Source: an uncultured Verrucomicrobia subdivision 3 bacterium
Lineage (GTDB): Bacteria > Verrucomicrobiota > Verrucomicrobiia > Limisphaerales > DASXHY01
NCBI GenBank assembly: GCA_937890005.1
Contig: CALBZA010000075.1
Span: 1-64,000 of the forward strand
Direction: 5' to 3'
Length of the DNA: 64,000 bases
Shown here: one piece after another, positions 1 through 8,293 of the stretch
How positions within the stretch are numbered: position 1 is the stretch's first letter
Layout of the letters: the number at the start of each line of letters is the position of its first letter
The notes under the pieces: generated by a model
Databases searched by the model: none
What the model was told of the DNA's origin: nothing
Seen by the model: the letters and a program-made list of their open reading frames with translations, nothing else
Made by a program: the position numbers and the translations under genes

Positions 1-22
1 AGGATGATGTTCGTTGTTTCAT
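1..22 (-). CDS. Possible start of a further gene, cut by the window edge
   Basis: An ATG on the minus strand at 20-22 opens a frame reading M-K-Q-R-T-S-S before the window ends. It lies 114 bases downstream of the stop of the large secreted protein at 137-2497 and in the same direction. Short basic starts of this kind often precede a prepilin-type cleavage site in the small proteins of Verru_Chthon cassettes, which would fit the neighbour. Seven codons cannot prove a gene, so this is only a pointer to look past the edge. Confidence 0.25.
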
Positions 23-136
23 ACCTGCCGCTGAAGCTCGCGAACGAATTTTCCCGCCGCAACCGGGGCAATGGCCTACCGTGGATACCGAACAGCAAAG
101 AGATCTTGTGAGACAACTCCGAACAATCACGCGCCC

Positions 137-2497
137 TCACCGCAACAGCTGCGACCGGAAGTAATGCGGATCTTCTTCACCGAAGGACAACGTGAATTCA
201 AACGAACCGTCCTGCGGTGTGTTGGTGCCCATCGCACTCCAGTTCACAAGGTCCGGCGAACTTTCAACACGGTATTGAACGCCATCCATTCCGCTGAACT
301 GCAAACGAAACAGATTCCCATCAATGAAAGTTCTCCCGACCGAATCCGGCCGCACTTGGGAAAGGAGCTGTGCCGGCAGCGCCTCCAGCGCCCGATCGGT
401 TGGAGCCCACTGTCCATTTGGCAAGATCCATAGGAACGGTGATTCCACACTCAATTCCGGAACTGAAAGGATGTCGGTCACTTTGCTGAAATAGTGCCCC
501 GGCTGCTGCTGCCGATTCTCGTTGATGGCGGCGACGATCGTCGTTGCCTGCATCGAATTGGAGGACAACGTCAGCGCCTGTTCCGGAGAACTGTTCGTGT
601 AAACCGTCAGGCCATCGAGAACTTCCATCCATTCCGCCGACGGCATGTTCACCGATTTCAATTGATGAATGTCATTCGTTTGAAGCAGCGGTAACAACGT
701 CTCAACGAGTGTATGGTCTCGAATCGGGATGGTGTTGGTGGCATCCGATGACAGGTTTCCAGTCCATTCTCTCCATTTGGCAAAAGCGGGGCTCGCGATT
801 GGAACTCCATCGGTGGATTTCAGGTAAATGGTCTGCCACGGCGTTCCACGATGAATCCTTCCAATGGTTGAAAACGACAGCGGTTCACCGACGGGAAAAT
901 CCCAATCATCCGATGATCGAACGCCCGGGTCCTTGATCGCCAGCGACACGTCGGCAGATGTCAGCACTCCGTAAAGCGGATTGCCTCCCCACGGCGTATA
1001 TCGCGAGTTGAGCCGGCCAAGGTTGGAATACCAGTCAATTGCTGCAGAAGGCGGTTGCACGACATAGACCAAAAGGGATCGATCGACGTCCAACATGTCA
1101 GATTGAATGTGATGCAACAACGGATCGTTCGCGAACAACTGTTGTTTCCACAGGACGCGACGCGTCGGCGTGAATGGTAGTTGTACGATGAGATTCGTCG
1201 GATTTGGAGCTGAGACCCCGTTGTAAGACATGTTTTGTCCGAAATAGAACGCACGAAAACGCGCGATGGCCCCATTTCTTGAATCTCCTGCAGGCTGATT
1301 GATGCCAAAACTTCCCCAATCGCTAACGGGGATTCCCAGGTCACCGAGTGAAATCCTGATTTGATGCCAAACGCCCTCGGGAATGATGGGATTTACCACG
1401 AGGTTGGTATTCCAAAGTCCGTCCACCCCATCACCTGATGTGCGCAGGTCCTCGTCAAGATAGCGTGTGATCATCGGTCCATGCAGCTGGGCATAGTCGA
1501 GAATCCGCCCCGTGGAAACTTCCCTTGTGAGAACACGCACTTTGGACTGGAACTCAAACTGCCACTGGAACGGGGGCGATAAAACGGGTTCAAATGGAGC
1601 CACATTGGTTCCTTTGAACGCTCCGGAGTTGCGATCAAAAACAACGTTCGGCAGCACCATGACATTCGATCGCAAGGGAACGACGAAGGATGCGTTAGAT
1701 GAAACAAAAATGGATCCCATTCCCTGCCATTGCGGCACCAGCAAAGTTCTCCGCATGGACATCCGATTGCTCCACGCACCTTCCACGTTGTTTGTCAGCT
1801 GCCATTCCAGCCGGCATTCTGTTACGATCTCGACCGGAATATTGAAGTTCGAGCGGTAGGAGTTCCAGAACTCGACACCGATCTCGTTTTCAAGATTCAT
1901 AACCAACTGCTGCCGGAACTGGAACGTGCTTGGCGGCGACTCCATTGTCGGTCTTTCCACAATTACAGGCCGGGTGACGGAAAAATCGCTCGTCAGCGAG
2001 ATCTCATTGAAATTCGGCAGCCCCTTCTTTGCGCCGATGATCCACGGAATGCCGAAAATGTTCACGCGTCCATTGGTCGCAATCACCGCCCCAGTCTCCG
2101 GCGAACCGAGTTCCAGCGGCTCTGAAAGGAAGGATTCATTCGTAGCGTCCACTTCCTCGAAGCCGTTGATAAAAATGTTCGATCCGTCGGTTCCGAACGT
2201 CGGACGGAAAATGGTCGGATACCAGTTCGTTGTCGTGGAGTCGTAGAGATTCGCGCTGACCTGAAGCAATCGGTGCAGGGACGGAGTGTAACCGTTTGTC
2301 GGATAAACCGGAATGTGATGCAGATCCGCGCCGAGCTGGGTTCTCAGCAGCCGCGCAGAAACGTTGGTAAAAAATCCGAGCGGCGTTTCACTCTGAACCG
2401 CGCCCGCCAGAGGCACCGACAACAGAAGGACCAGGAAAACGAAACCGAATGGGCGAACCCAACAAAACTGTTTTGACGCAGGAACACCCTCCGACAT
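137..2497 (-). CDS. Large secreted protein, possibly Verru_Chthon cassette type
   Basis: This 786-residue protein starts with a hydrophobic signal segment (about residues 14-34, ending in an A-G-A-V-Q type site). The body is Asn/Thr/Ser-rich and beta-strand-like, with no catalytic motif that I recognise. About residue 560 there is a G-R-I-H-R-G-T-P-W-Q-T-I-Y segment, and near 690 a 'VTDILSVPEL' segment. I associate both with the large A proteins of Verru_Chthon cassettes (a prepilin-like export or pseudopilus gene set of Verrucomicrobia), but from memory and without a search. The last 60 residues form the C-terminal module shared with four other secreted proteins of this window (Y-R-V-E-S-S-P-D-L-V-N-W ... 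Y-F-R). Function is unknown; an envelope or surface role is likely. Confidence 0.75.
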   Translation of the reverse strand: MSEGVPASKQFCWVRPFGFVFLVLLLSVPLAGAVQSETPLGFFTNVSARLLRTQLGADLHHIPVYPTNGYTPSLHRLLQVSANLYDSTTTNWYPTIFRPTFGTDGSNIFINGFEEVDATNESFLSEPLELGSPETGAVIATNGRVNIFGIPWIIGAKKGLPNFNEISLTSDFSVTRPVIVERPTMESPPSTFQFRQQLVMNLENEIGVEFWNSYRSNFNIPVEIVTECRLEWQLTNNVEGAWSNRMSMRRTLLVPQWQGMGSIFVSSNASFVVPLRSNVMVLPNVVFDRNSGAFKGTNVAPFEPVLSPPFQWQFEFQSKVRVLTREVSTGRILDYAQLHGPMITRYLDEDLRTSGDGVDGLWNTNLVVNPIIPEGVWHQIRISLGDLGIPVSDWGSFGINQPAGDSRNGAIARFRAFYFGQNMSYNGVSAPNPTNLIVQLPFTPTRRVLWKQQLFANDPLLHHIQSDMLDVDRSLLVYVVQPPSAAIDWYSNLGRLNSRYTPWGGNPLYGVLTSADVSLAIKDPGVRSSDDWDFPVGEPLSFSTIGRIHRGTPWQTIYLKSTDGVPIASPAFAKWREWTGNLSSDATNTIPIRDHTLVETLLPLLQTNDIHQLKSVNMPSAEWMEVLDGLTVYTNSSPEQALTLSSNSMQATTIVAAINENRQQQPGHYFSKVTDILSVPELSVESPFLWILPNGQWAPTDRALEALPAQLLSQVRPDSVGRTFIDGNLFRLQFSGMDGVQYRVESSPDLVNWSAMGTNTPQDGSFEFTLSFGEEDPHYFRSQLLR

Positions 2498-2544
2498 GGC
2501 CGCAACTATGCCAGCCGCTTCGAACTGCTACCAGCCAATATCCA

Positions 2545-2624
2545 TCCGACTTACTGACTCACGGGCTCACCCACTCACCCACTTACCAACAGAAAGTAAC
2601 CGGTAAGCCAGTAGGTCGGTGAGT
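2545..2624. repeat. Intergenic 'cactcacccacttacc' repeat, imperfect inverted
   Basis: The stretch between the secreted protein and mtnP carries heptad-like units (actcacg, gctcacc, cactcac, ccactta) followed by their rough complement (ggtaagccagtaggtcggtg). The same family occurs at 37237-37322. It looks like a dispersed intergenic repeat able to fold back on itself, not a gene. Confidence 0.6.
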
Positions 2625-2638
2625 GCGAATCAATTGAT

Positions 2639-2672
2639 CCGTGTCACTCCGAGTCCATCCGTGGTTGAAAAG
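2639..2672. repeat. Fragment of the 'atccgtggttgaaaag' repeat family
   Basis: The string 'ccatccgtggttgaaaagg' at about 2654-2672 recurs almost exactly at 9130-9145 and in altered form at 8886-8917, 17525-17543, 23015-23040 and 23945-24032, always between genes. It ends about 60 bases before the mtnP start codon. Confidence 0.6.
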
Positions 2673-2734
2673 GTCCGCCAGCAGTTCCCGGATTTTTCGC
2701 GACTTCATCGGCGCTGATTGCTATACAACGCGCC

Positions 2735-3598
2735 ATGGCGAAATACAGAATCGGAATCATCGGCGGCAGCGGACTCTACCACATCGAAGGCTTCACAAAA
2801 CAGAAATGGGTGAAGATCAAAACCCCGTTCGGCGCGCCGTCGGATGAATTCCTCACAGGCGAACTCGCCGGACGCGAAGTCGTGTTTCTGCCACGACACG
2901 GACGCGGCCATCGCATTCTTCCCAGCGAACTGAATCATCGCGCCAACATCTGGGCGATGAAGAAACTCGGCGTCGCATGGATCATCAGCGCCAGCGCGGT
3001 TGGATCGCTTCAGGCAAAATACAAGCCGTGCGATGTCGTCCTGCCGGATCAGTTCCTGGACCGCACCAAGCGCGATTTCGAACACACGTTTTTCGGACGC
3101 GGCATCGTGGCGCATGTGGCGTTTGCCGACCCGATCTGCAACGAACTGCGGCAGCTTCTCTTCAAAAGCGCAAAGGCGCTCAAGGCCCGGGTCCATAACG
3201 GCGGCACCTATGTCAACATGGAAGGGCCTGCATTCAGCACACGCGCCGAATCCATCACCAACCACAAGCTGGGTTATGACGTCATCGGCATGACAAACCT
3301 CGGCGAAGCGAAATGCTCGCGCGAAGCTGAAATCGGCTACGCAACGATCGCAATGGTCACGGATTACGATTGCTGGAAGGTGGATGAGGAACACGTGACC
3401 GTGGAAATGGTGATCGAAAATCTTCGTAAGAATGCGGAACTGGCGAAGTCGATCATTGCGCGGACGATTCCACAGATTCCGGCGGAGCCTTCCTGGCCAT
3501 GTCACAGCGCTGTCACCAACGCAATCATGACGGATCGCAAGTTGTGGCCTGCAAAAACAGTTTCAGCGCTGAAGCCTATCCTTGCGAGGCATCTTTGA
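2735..3598 (+). CDS. mtnP: S-methyl-5'-thioadenosine phosphorylase
   Basis: The enzyme cleaves methylthioadenosine with phosphate to adenine and 5-methylthioribose-1-phosphate in the cytosolic methionine salvage and polyamine pathway. The 287-residue length is normal. Visible family motifs are the phosphate loop G-G-S-G-L-Y near residue 10, the P-R-H-G-R-G-H segment near 53, N-H-R-A-N-I about 68-73, S-A-S-A-V-G-S-L, the substrate segment Y-V-N-M-E-G-P-A-F-S-T-R-A-E (about 165-178), then G-M-T-N-L-G-E-A-K and T-D-Y-D-C-W. The M-E-G-P-x-F-S-T-R pattern with T-D-Y-D separates MTA phosphorylase from ordinary purine nucleoside phosphorylase. The ATG at 2735 gives the expected N-terminus. It stands alone, with an intergenic repeat region upstream. 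Confidence 0.95.
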   Translation: MAKYRIGIIGGSGLYHIEGFTKQKWVKIKTPFGAPSDEFLTGELAGREVVFLPRHGRGHRILPSELNHRANIWAMKKLGVAWIISASAVGSLQAKYKPCDVVLPDQFLDRTKRDFEHTFFGRGIVAHVAFADPICNELRQLLFKSAKALKARVHNGGTYVNMEGPAFSTRAESITNHKLGYDVIGMTNLGEAKCSREAEIGYATIAMVTDYDCWKVDEEHVTVEMVIENLRKNAELAKSIIARTIPQIPAEPSWPCHSAVTNAIMTDRKLWPAKTVSALKPILARHL

Positions 3599-3601
3599 GC
3601 T

Positions 3602-3651
3602 GAAAGCAAAAACAACAGCTTCCACGGCGCCAATCGCCATGAAAGCTGTTG
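3602..3651 (-). terminator. Intrinsic terminator behind the ferritin/DUF2934 unit
   Basis: Perfect 9-base arms, caacagctt at 3613-3621 and aagctgttg at 3643-3651, enclose a GC-rich inner part. Read on the minus strand the hairpin is followed by 'tttttgcttt', the layout of a rho-independent terminator. It lies 36 bases after the stop of the DUF2934 gene. On the plus strand no T-run follows, so it should act mainly on the minus strand, though it also separates mtnP from that convergent unit. Confidence 0.75.
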
Positions 3652-3686
3652 CTGGGGCTGGGGGTGTATTCGTACTGCGATGAATC

Positions 3687-3950
3687 TTACGCCGCGCGGC
3701 GTCCGGCGCTCTGTCGGGAACTGGATCGAGTCCTCGCCGCACCGCCCGAACCGGCGCCCGCGGCGGTAGCCACGGTCGCTTTCTCCACCTGCTGATGCAG
3801 GTTTGCCGGTTGTTGTTCGCCTGAAGCTCTCAACTGAGCCTCGGCTTCCAGCCAGTGTTCCAGATCACGCCCTTCCGGGCAGCCGCGTTCCACGAATATC
3901 TGGTAAGCGCGCGCGGAGATTTCTTCTTGGGAGGGTATGTTGTTTTTCAT
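3687..3950 (-). CDS. DUF2934 domain protein
   Basis: This small 87-residue protein has the DUF2934 signature in its first 45 residues: E-E-I-S-A-R-A-Y-Q-I-F-V-E-R-G, then G-R-D-L-E-H-W-L-E-A-E-A-Q-L. The rest is an Ala/Arg/Ser-rich tail, probably disordered. The family is widespread in Verrucomicrobia, Planctomycetes and Acidobacteria and has no established function. It lies 46 bases downstream of the ferritin-like gene in the same direction and is followed by a terminator, so the two are probably co-transcribed. Confidence 0.85.
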   Translation of the reverse strand: MKNNIPSQEEISARAYQIFVERGCPEGRDLEHWLEAEAQLRASGEQQPANLHQQVEKATVATAAGAGSGGAARTRSSSRQSAGRRAA

Positions 3951-3996
3951 CGCATTCGGTGTTGGGAATTGTCGTGTTTTTCTGTCCGGGCTCCGC

Positions 3997-4431
3997 TCAG
4001 AGCCCCTTCAAAATTCGGTTGAGATCGCGGGCATGACGCGACTCGTCAGCCGCCATTTCCTCCAGCTTCACCTTCAATTCGGTGAGCCCAAGCTGTTCGG
4101 CCAGCTTCGCGTGCCGCGTGTAATTCTCCACGTCGCCAAGCTCCAGGCGCAGGTCGAGCTCAAGCATCGGCTTGAGTTCCGTAATCTTCTCCCATTCGCG
4201 CGCCTTCATCGTTGGTTCGCCACCAAGATCGCAGATGATGTCGGTAAGGAACCGCGCATGGCCCAGTTCATCGGGAATCTCCTTTTCAAAGATCTCCCGC
4301 AACTCCGCGCCGCGCAGTCCGACCGCCTTGGCGGACTGGTAGGTGTAACGCATGATCGTTCCCCATTCCGCGGCGAGGTCTTCGTTCAATCCTTTGATCA
4401 GCTCGTCATTGGCTTGCATGGTTTGGTTCAT
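3997..4431 (-). CDS. Ferritin-like (bacterioferritin-type) four-helix protein
   Basis: The 144-residue protein has the ferritin-like di-iron pattern: N-E-D-L-A-A-E-W (first helix, Glu near 17 and 22), E-K-E-I-P-D-E-L-G-H-A (second helix, E..H), a Glu-rich third helix with L-E-L-G-D-V-E-N-Y, and D-E-S-R-H-A (fourth helix, E..H). Such proteins store iron or act as di-iron oxidoreductases in the cytosol; which one cannot be told here. I chose the ATG at 4429-4431 because the longer frame needs a TTG at 4474-4476 and adds 15 residues unlike the family. It is followed at 46 bases by the DUF2934 gene. Confidence 0.85.
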   Translation of the reverse strand: MNQTMQANDELIKGLNEDLAAEWGTIMRYTYQSAKAVGLRGAELREIFEKEIPDELGHARFLTDIICDLGGEPTMKAREWEKITELKPMLELDLRLELGDVENYTRHAKLAEQLGLTELKVKLEEMAADESRHARDLNRILKGL

Positions 4432-4557
4432 AAATCGTGGCCCGCGGAACCCGCTTGCGCCGGAGTAAGCTTTCAAAGGACGCCCGTCGGAACAATAGGG
4501 TGAAGACCTGAAGGGGCGTGGAAACGTGATGCGTGACTTCGGATTTCGCGCGTCAAA

Positions 4558-4650
4558 CGTTTTCTCCCCCCTGCTCCCCCACCCCCTTTCTCCTCATCCC
4601 CTTCTCCTTCCTCCCTAAATCCCCTTGCCTGCATTCCACCCCCTGATACC
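4558..4650 (+). other. Polypyrimidine tract before the subtilase gene
   Basis: About 60 bases at 4558-4620 are almost pure C and T, followed by a weaker C-rich stretch up to the GTG start at 4651. There is no purine-rich ribosome binding site in front of that start. The tract could be a mutational expansion or a structured leader; I see no other signal in this gap. Confidence 0.4.
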
Positions 4651-7395
4651 GTGCGCGGCGTGAATTCCTCGACGCCTTGGATAGCCGCCGGCCTGATTTT
4701 CGGAACGATTGTTTTGCCCGTTTTTGCCGCTGATTCAGCCCGCTCGCACTTTACCTTTCGCACGCCGCGCCTTGAATCGTTTCGGATCGATACCAACGCG
4801 CCAAATACCGCCGTCCGGGCCGCCACAGGCGAATGGATTCGCGCCTGGCGCAACGATGGTTCCACGAATTTTGTCGAGTTCGGACGCCGGGTCGTCGTCC
4901 AAGGCGCAACTTCCACTGATCTGAGCCGCGCGCTCACGAACAAAAACCTCCGCATCTCCCGAACCATCAGTTCCAACCTCGTCGTTCTGGAACTTCCGGA
5001 TGCGCTCTCCGCGCTCGAACAGGCGGAATCGCTTGCCGAAACTCCGGGCGTCACGGCCAGTTATCCCGTGATGAAGCGGTCAAACGTCCTGCATTCACCA
5101 TACGCCTTTCGCAGCAACGATCCTTTTTTCATCCCCTACTTCAACCCCAACGCTCCTCTCGACGCGCAATGGTATCTGGAGAATCGGCTTTATGACGGCG
5201 TTCGCAACGGCATCGACATCAATGTTCTGGCTGCCTGGCCGTTCACAAAGGGCGAAGGCGTGACCGTGGCTGTCGCTGACACCGGATTGGAAATGGATCA
5301 TCCCGACCTTCAAGCACGAGTGTCCGGTGCGCCTCATTTCAACTTCGCCAATCAAACAACCAATGCGGCGCCAACGGGCGGAGGCGTTTCCGATCCGAAC
5401 CGCGGCATCTGGACGCACGGGACTTCAGTCGCCGGATTGGTCGCCGCGGAAGTTGACAATGGAAAAGGAATGGCAGGTGTGGCGCCGCACGCATCCCTCG
5501 CAAGCTGGTTGATTTTCAATCCGGACCTGAGCCTCGTTTCGGACGAATCCCTGTTCGACATGTATCAATACGCTTCGGACACGATTGCGATTCAGAATCA
5601 CAGCTGGGGCGGCGGGAACAACACTCCGGCACAGGTCGGACCAACGTTGCTTGAAAAACTCGGAATCGAAAAGGCCTCGATGCTCGGCCGCGGTGGACTC
5701 GGAACCATCATGGTGCGTTCCGCCGGCAACGACCGCAGCATCCTGAGCCGGGCCGATGACGACGCCTATGCCGGCGATCCCCGGGTCATCACGGTTGCTG
5801 CCGTGGCGAAAAGTGGGCGCGCGACCGATTACAGCGAACCGGGTGCCTGCGTGCTGGTCTCAGCGCCGGGTGGCGGTGCGCCGGATGCGCTGGGGTTGTT
5901 CACACTTGATCTCGTCGGCTCGGACCGCGGTGTGAACTCCGGCGTCATTTACCAGGGCGACATCGCTGATTATCGCTGGAGCGTCTATGCCTTCAGCGGA
6001 ACATCGGCAGCGACGCCATTGGTTTCCGGGATCGCTGCCTTGATGCTTTCGGTGAATCCAAATCTGGGTTACCGCGACGTTCAACACATCCTGATGCTCT
6101 CGGCGCGTCACAGCTATTGGGCCGATCCTGATCTTCGACAAAACGCCGCCGGCCTGTGGGTCAGCCACAAAACCGGCTACGGAATTCCCGACGCGGGACA
6201 AGCAGTGCGGCTCGCGAAGCATTGGACGAACGTTCCGCCCCTTGTCGAAATCTCATTGGCGAACAACGAACCCACTTCCATTCCTGACGATGGACTTCGC
6301 GTGGAAGTCAGTGGCAATGGCATTCCTGCGAACCTATTGTCCATCCGCTCTCGTCCGAGCAACGGGGTTCATCCCGACAGTCCGACGCTTGAATTGCCGC
6401 TTGTGAACATTGGCGATGCGACCTCCGTCCCGGCGCTGAACCTCACCAACAAAGGCGCATTGATCATTCGCGGCGGGAACACCTTCGCGGAAAAGATCAG
6501 CAACGCTGCGAAAGCCGGAGCCGCCTTTGCCGTCATCTACAATTACTCCACAAACGTGGATGCGGGTCAGGGCGGCGATTTTCTGATCGGGATGGGTTCG
6601 ACTGATTTTTCGCCGATCCCGGCGGTATTCATCGGGAACACCGATGGCGAAAATCTCAAAGCGCTCTTTCAAACGAATGCTACGGCGAAAGCTCGGCTGG
6701 CTTTGCTCACCGCCACGAAATCATTCACTGTAAACACCACCCTCCGGTGCGAGCACGTTGGCCTGCGCGTGCAGACCACGCATCCTGCGCGATCGAATGT
6801 TCGCATCACGCTCCTTTCGCCGCAGGGCACCCGCAGCGTGTTGCAGGAATACAATTCTGATCCCGGCCCCGGTCCGGTGGACTGGACTTACTGGTCCACG
6901 CATCATTTCCTCGAAAGCAGCGCCGGGGAATGGAAAGTGTCCGTCTCGGACGAAATCGGCGGCAACACCGGAATCGTTCAAAGCGTCACACTAATTTTGC
7001 GCGGCACCCAAATCGACGACACCGACCACGACGGCTTGAGCGATACATGGGAAACAGCCCGACTCGGCACGCTCGCTTATTCCGCCAAAGACGATCCTGA
7101 TGGCGACGGTTCTACGAACGCTCGCGAGCAGATTGCAGGAACAAACCCTGCCGCCGCGGGTCATCCGTTTGCCGTCGATTTGAACTGGTGGGAGCTGTCG
7201 GGCTACCGTTTGCCGCGATTGACCTGGCCCGCGGTGAGCGGTCGCACGTATCAGGTTTTCGGCGGAACCAATCTTTCCTCCATGGCACTGATGACCAATG
7301 TGCCCGGAACATTCCCTGAAGTAGAATGGCTTTCACCCATTTCGGCGACTGAACCGGCACAGTTTTTCCGCGTCGAATCAACGCCCGCTCCTTAA
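4651..7395 (+). CDS. Secreted subtilisin-like serine protease with P-domain
   Basis: This 914-residue exported protease of family S8 has a signal peptide (about residues 9-27), then a pro-region with an inhibitor-like fold to about 190. The catalytic triad is D210 (V-A-D-T-G-L-E-M-D-H), H256 (H-G-T-S-V-A-G-L) and S452 (S-G-T-S-A-A-T-P), with the oxyanion Asn in S-A-G-N-D. Residues about 545-690 may hold a PA-like insert. About 690-790 matches the proprotein-convertase P-domain typical of kexin-like enzymes, and D-T-D-H-D-G-L-S-D is a calcium-binding thrombospondin-3-type repeat. The end carries the C-terminal module shared with other secreted proteins of the window. The start is GTG at 4651 or GTG at 4660; no clear ribosome site favours either. 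Confidence 0.9.
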   Translation: MRGVNSSTPWIAAGLIFGTIVLPVFAADSARSHFTFRTPRLESFRIDTNAPNTAVRAATGEWIRAWRNDGSTNFVEFGRRVVVQGATSTDLSRALTNKNLRISRTISSNLVVLELPDALSALEQAESLAETPGVTASYPVMKRSNVLHSPYAFRSNDPFFIPYFNPNAPLDAQWYLENRLYDGVRNGIDINVLAAWPFTKGEGVTVAVADTGLEMDHPDLQARVSGAPHFNFANQTTNAAPTGGGVSDPNRGIWTHGTSVAGLVAAEVDNGKGMAGVAPHASLASWLIFNPDLSLVSDESLFDMYQYASDTIAIQNHSWGGGNNTPAQVGPTLLEKLGIEKASMLGRGGLGTIMVRSAGNDRSILSRADDDAYAGDPRVITVAAVAKSGRATDYSEPGACVLVSAPGGGAPDALGLFTLDLVGSDRGVNSGVIYQGDIADYRWSVYAFSGTSAATPLVSGIAALMLSVNPNLGYRDVQHILMLSARHSYWADPDLRQNAAGLWVSHKTGYGIPDAGQAVRLAKHWTNVPPLVEISLANNEPTSIPDDGLRVEVSGNGIPANLLSIRSRPSNGVHPDSPTLELPLVNIGDATSVPALNLTNKGALIIRGGNTFAEKISNAAKAGAAFAVIYNYSTNVDAGQGGDFLIGMGSTDFSPIPAVFIGNTDGENLKALFQTNATAKARLALLTATKSFTVNTTLRCEHVGLRVQTTHPARSNVRITLLSPQGTRSVLQEYNSDPGPGPVDWTYWSTHHFLESSAGEWKVSVSDEIGGNTGIVQSVTLILRGTQIDDTDHDGLSDTWETARLGTLAYSAKDDPDGDGSTNAREQIAGTNPAAAGHPFAVDLNWWELSGYRLPRLTWPAVSGRTYQVFGGTNLSSMALMTNVPGTFPEVEWLSPISATEPAQFFRVESTPAP

Positions 7396-7431
7396 AAATT
7401 TTGAGGGATGCCGCAGCTTTCGTCGTATAAA
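7394..7431 (+). promoter_or_regulatory. Promoter-like motif TTGAGG-N19-TATAAA before the sigma operon
   Basis: TTGAGG at 7401-7406, preceded by an A/T-rich aaaaatt, is followed after exactly 19 bases by TATAAA at 7426-7431. The same arrangement, TTGAGG-N19-TATAAT with the same A/T-rich lead and cg-t before TATAA, occurs at 9153-9190. A transcript from here would begin only a few bases before the ATG at 7443, so the message may be almost leaderless. It may be the target of the ECF sigma factor of this operon or an ordinary housekeeping promoter. Confidence 0.5.
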
Positions 7432-7442
7432 AGTCTGTGAAA

Positions 7443-7787
7443 ATGGACAAACCATCGGATCAATCCGCGGATGCGGCACTGAATCGAACCCTTCGAAGCT
7501 GGAAGGTGGAAACGCCGTTTCCACCGCGATTCAACGAGCAGGTCTGGAAACGGGTCGCGGCGGCGGAAGCGGCGATTGCCGAGACGTCGCCATGGAAAGC
7601 AGCGCGACTCTGGCTGGAACAACTGACCCTGAAGCCGGTGTTTGCGGCAACCTACGCCATCGCGTTGGTCGTGCTCGGAATCGCAGGCGGCGCCTGGCAT
7701 GCGCAGTTGTCGGATGAACAGGAGGCGCGTTCCATGAGCACGCGTTACGTCCAAATGGTCGATCCGTATCAGATGCCGCGCCATTGA
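7443..7787 (+). CDS. Small membrane protein, putative anti-sigma factor (CnrY-like position)
   Basis: The 114-residue protein has a charged, Trp-containing cytosolic half (S-W-K-V-E-T-P-F-P-P-R-F-N-E-Q-V-W) and one membrane helix at about residues 77-97. A short periplasmic tail follows. I recognise no family by sequence. It comes first in a tightly packed set (TGATG overlap with the next gene) that ends with an ECF sigma factor, and the size and topology are those of the anti-sigma CnrY in the cnrYXH metal regulator. I therefore infer that it holds the sigma factor at the membrane. The ATG at 7443 is preferred over GTG at 7437. Confidence 0.6.
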   Translation: MDKPSDQSADAALNRTLRSWKVETPFPPRFNEQVWKRVAAAEAAIAETSPWKAARLWLEQLTLKPVFAATYAIALVVLGIAGGAWHAQLSDEQEARSMSTRYVQMVDPYQMPRH

Positions 7788-8293
7788 TGAAACGTTCCTG
7801 GATTATTCTCGTTGGCGGACTGCTGCTCGCGGTTCTGGCTTACGGCGGCGTGTTTGCATGGCGCGAATCTCAACGGCTTACTGCACATCAAAAATCCGCG
7901 CCTGAACTGGCCTGGCTTAAAAGCGAATTTCAAATTCCGGACCAGGAATTCGAGCGGATTCAGTCGCTGCACTTCGCCTACGCCGCCGCGTGTGCGGAAC
8001 GCTGCCGTCAGATCGATGCAAAGAACGCGGAACTGCGCGGTCTGCTGGCGACGTCCGACACCGTCACCCCCGCGATCGAACAGGCCATTCAAGATGCCGC
8101 GCAACTTCGCGCAGGCTGCCACGCGGACATGCTCCGGCATTTTTATGAAGTTCGACAAAGCATGCCGCCGGAACAGGGAAAACGTTACTTCGAATGGGTG
8201 ACCGCCCGCACCTTCGGTTCGGAACATCAAGGCATGATGTTTTCGTCTCCTTCAGCGGACTCTTCCGTCGCGCATGAACACCACGCCCGGTGA
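7787..8293 (+). CDS. Periplasmic heavy-metal sensor-like protein (CnrX/Spy-like)
   Basis: The 168-residue protein has an N-terminal membrane anchor (W-I-I-L-V-G-G-L-L-L-A-V-L, about residues 5-22) and a helical periplasmic domain. His, Cys and Glu residues that could bind metal are spread through it: L-H-F-A-Y-A-A-A-C-A-E-R-C and A-G-C-H-A-D-M-L-R-H-F-Y. The M-P-P-E-Q-G-K-R-Y-F segment resembles the LTxxQ repeat of the CpxP/Spy/CnrX group. The ATG at 7787 overlaps the previous stop (TGATG); the 3' end overlaps the sigma gene by 20 bases. In the cnr model such a protein senses nickel or cobalt and releases the anti-sigma protein. The ligand here is unknown, and the C-terminal H-E-H-H may add to binding. 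Confidence 0.7.
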   Translation: MKRSWIILVGGLLLAVLAYGGVFAWRESQRLTAHQKSAPELAWLKSEFQIPDQEFERIQSLHFAYAAACAERCRQIDAKNAELRGLLATSDTVTPAIEQAIQDAAQLRAGCHADMLRHFYEVRQSMPPEQGKRYFEWVTARTFGSEHQGMMFSSPSADSSVAHEHHAR

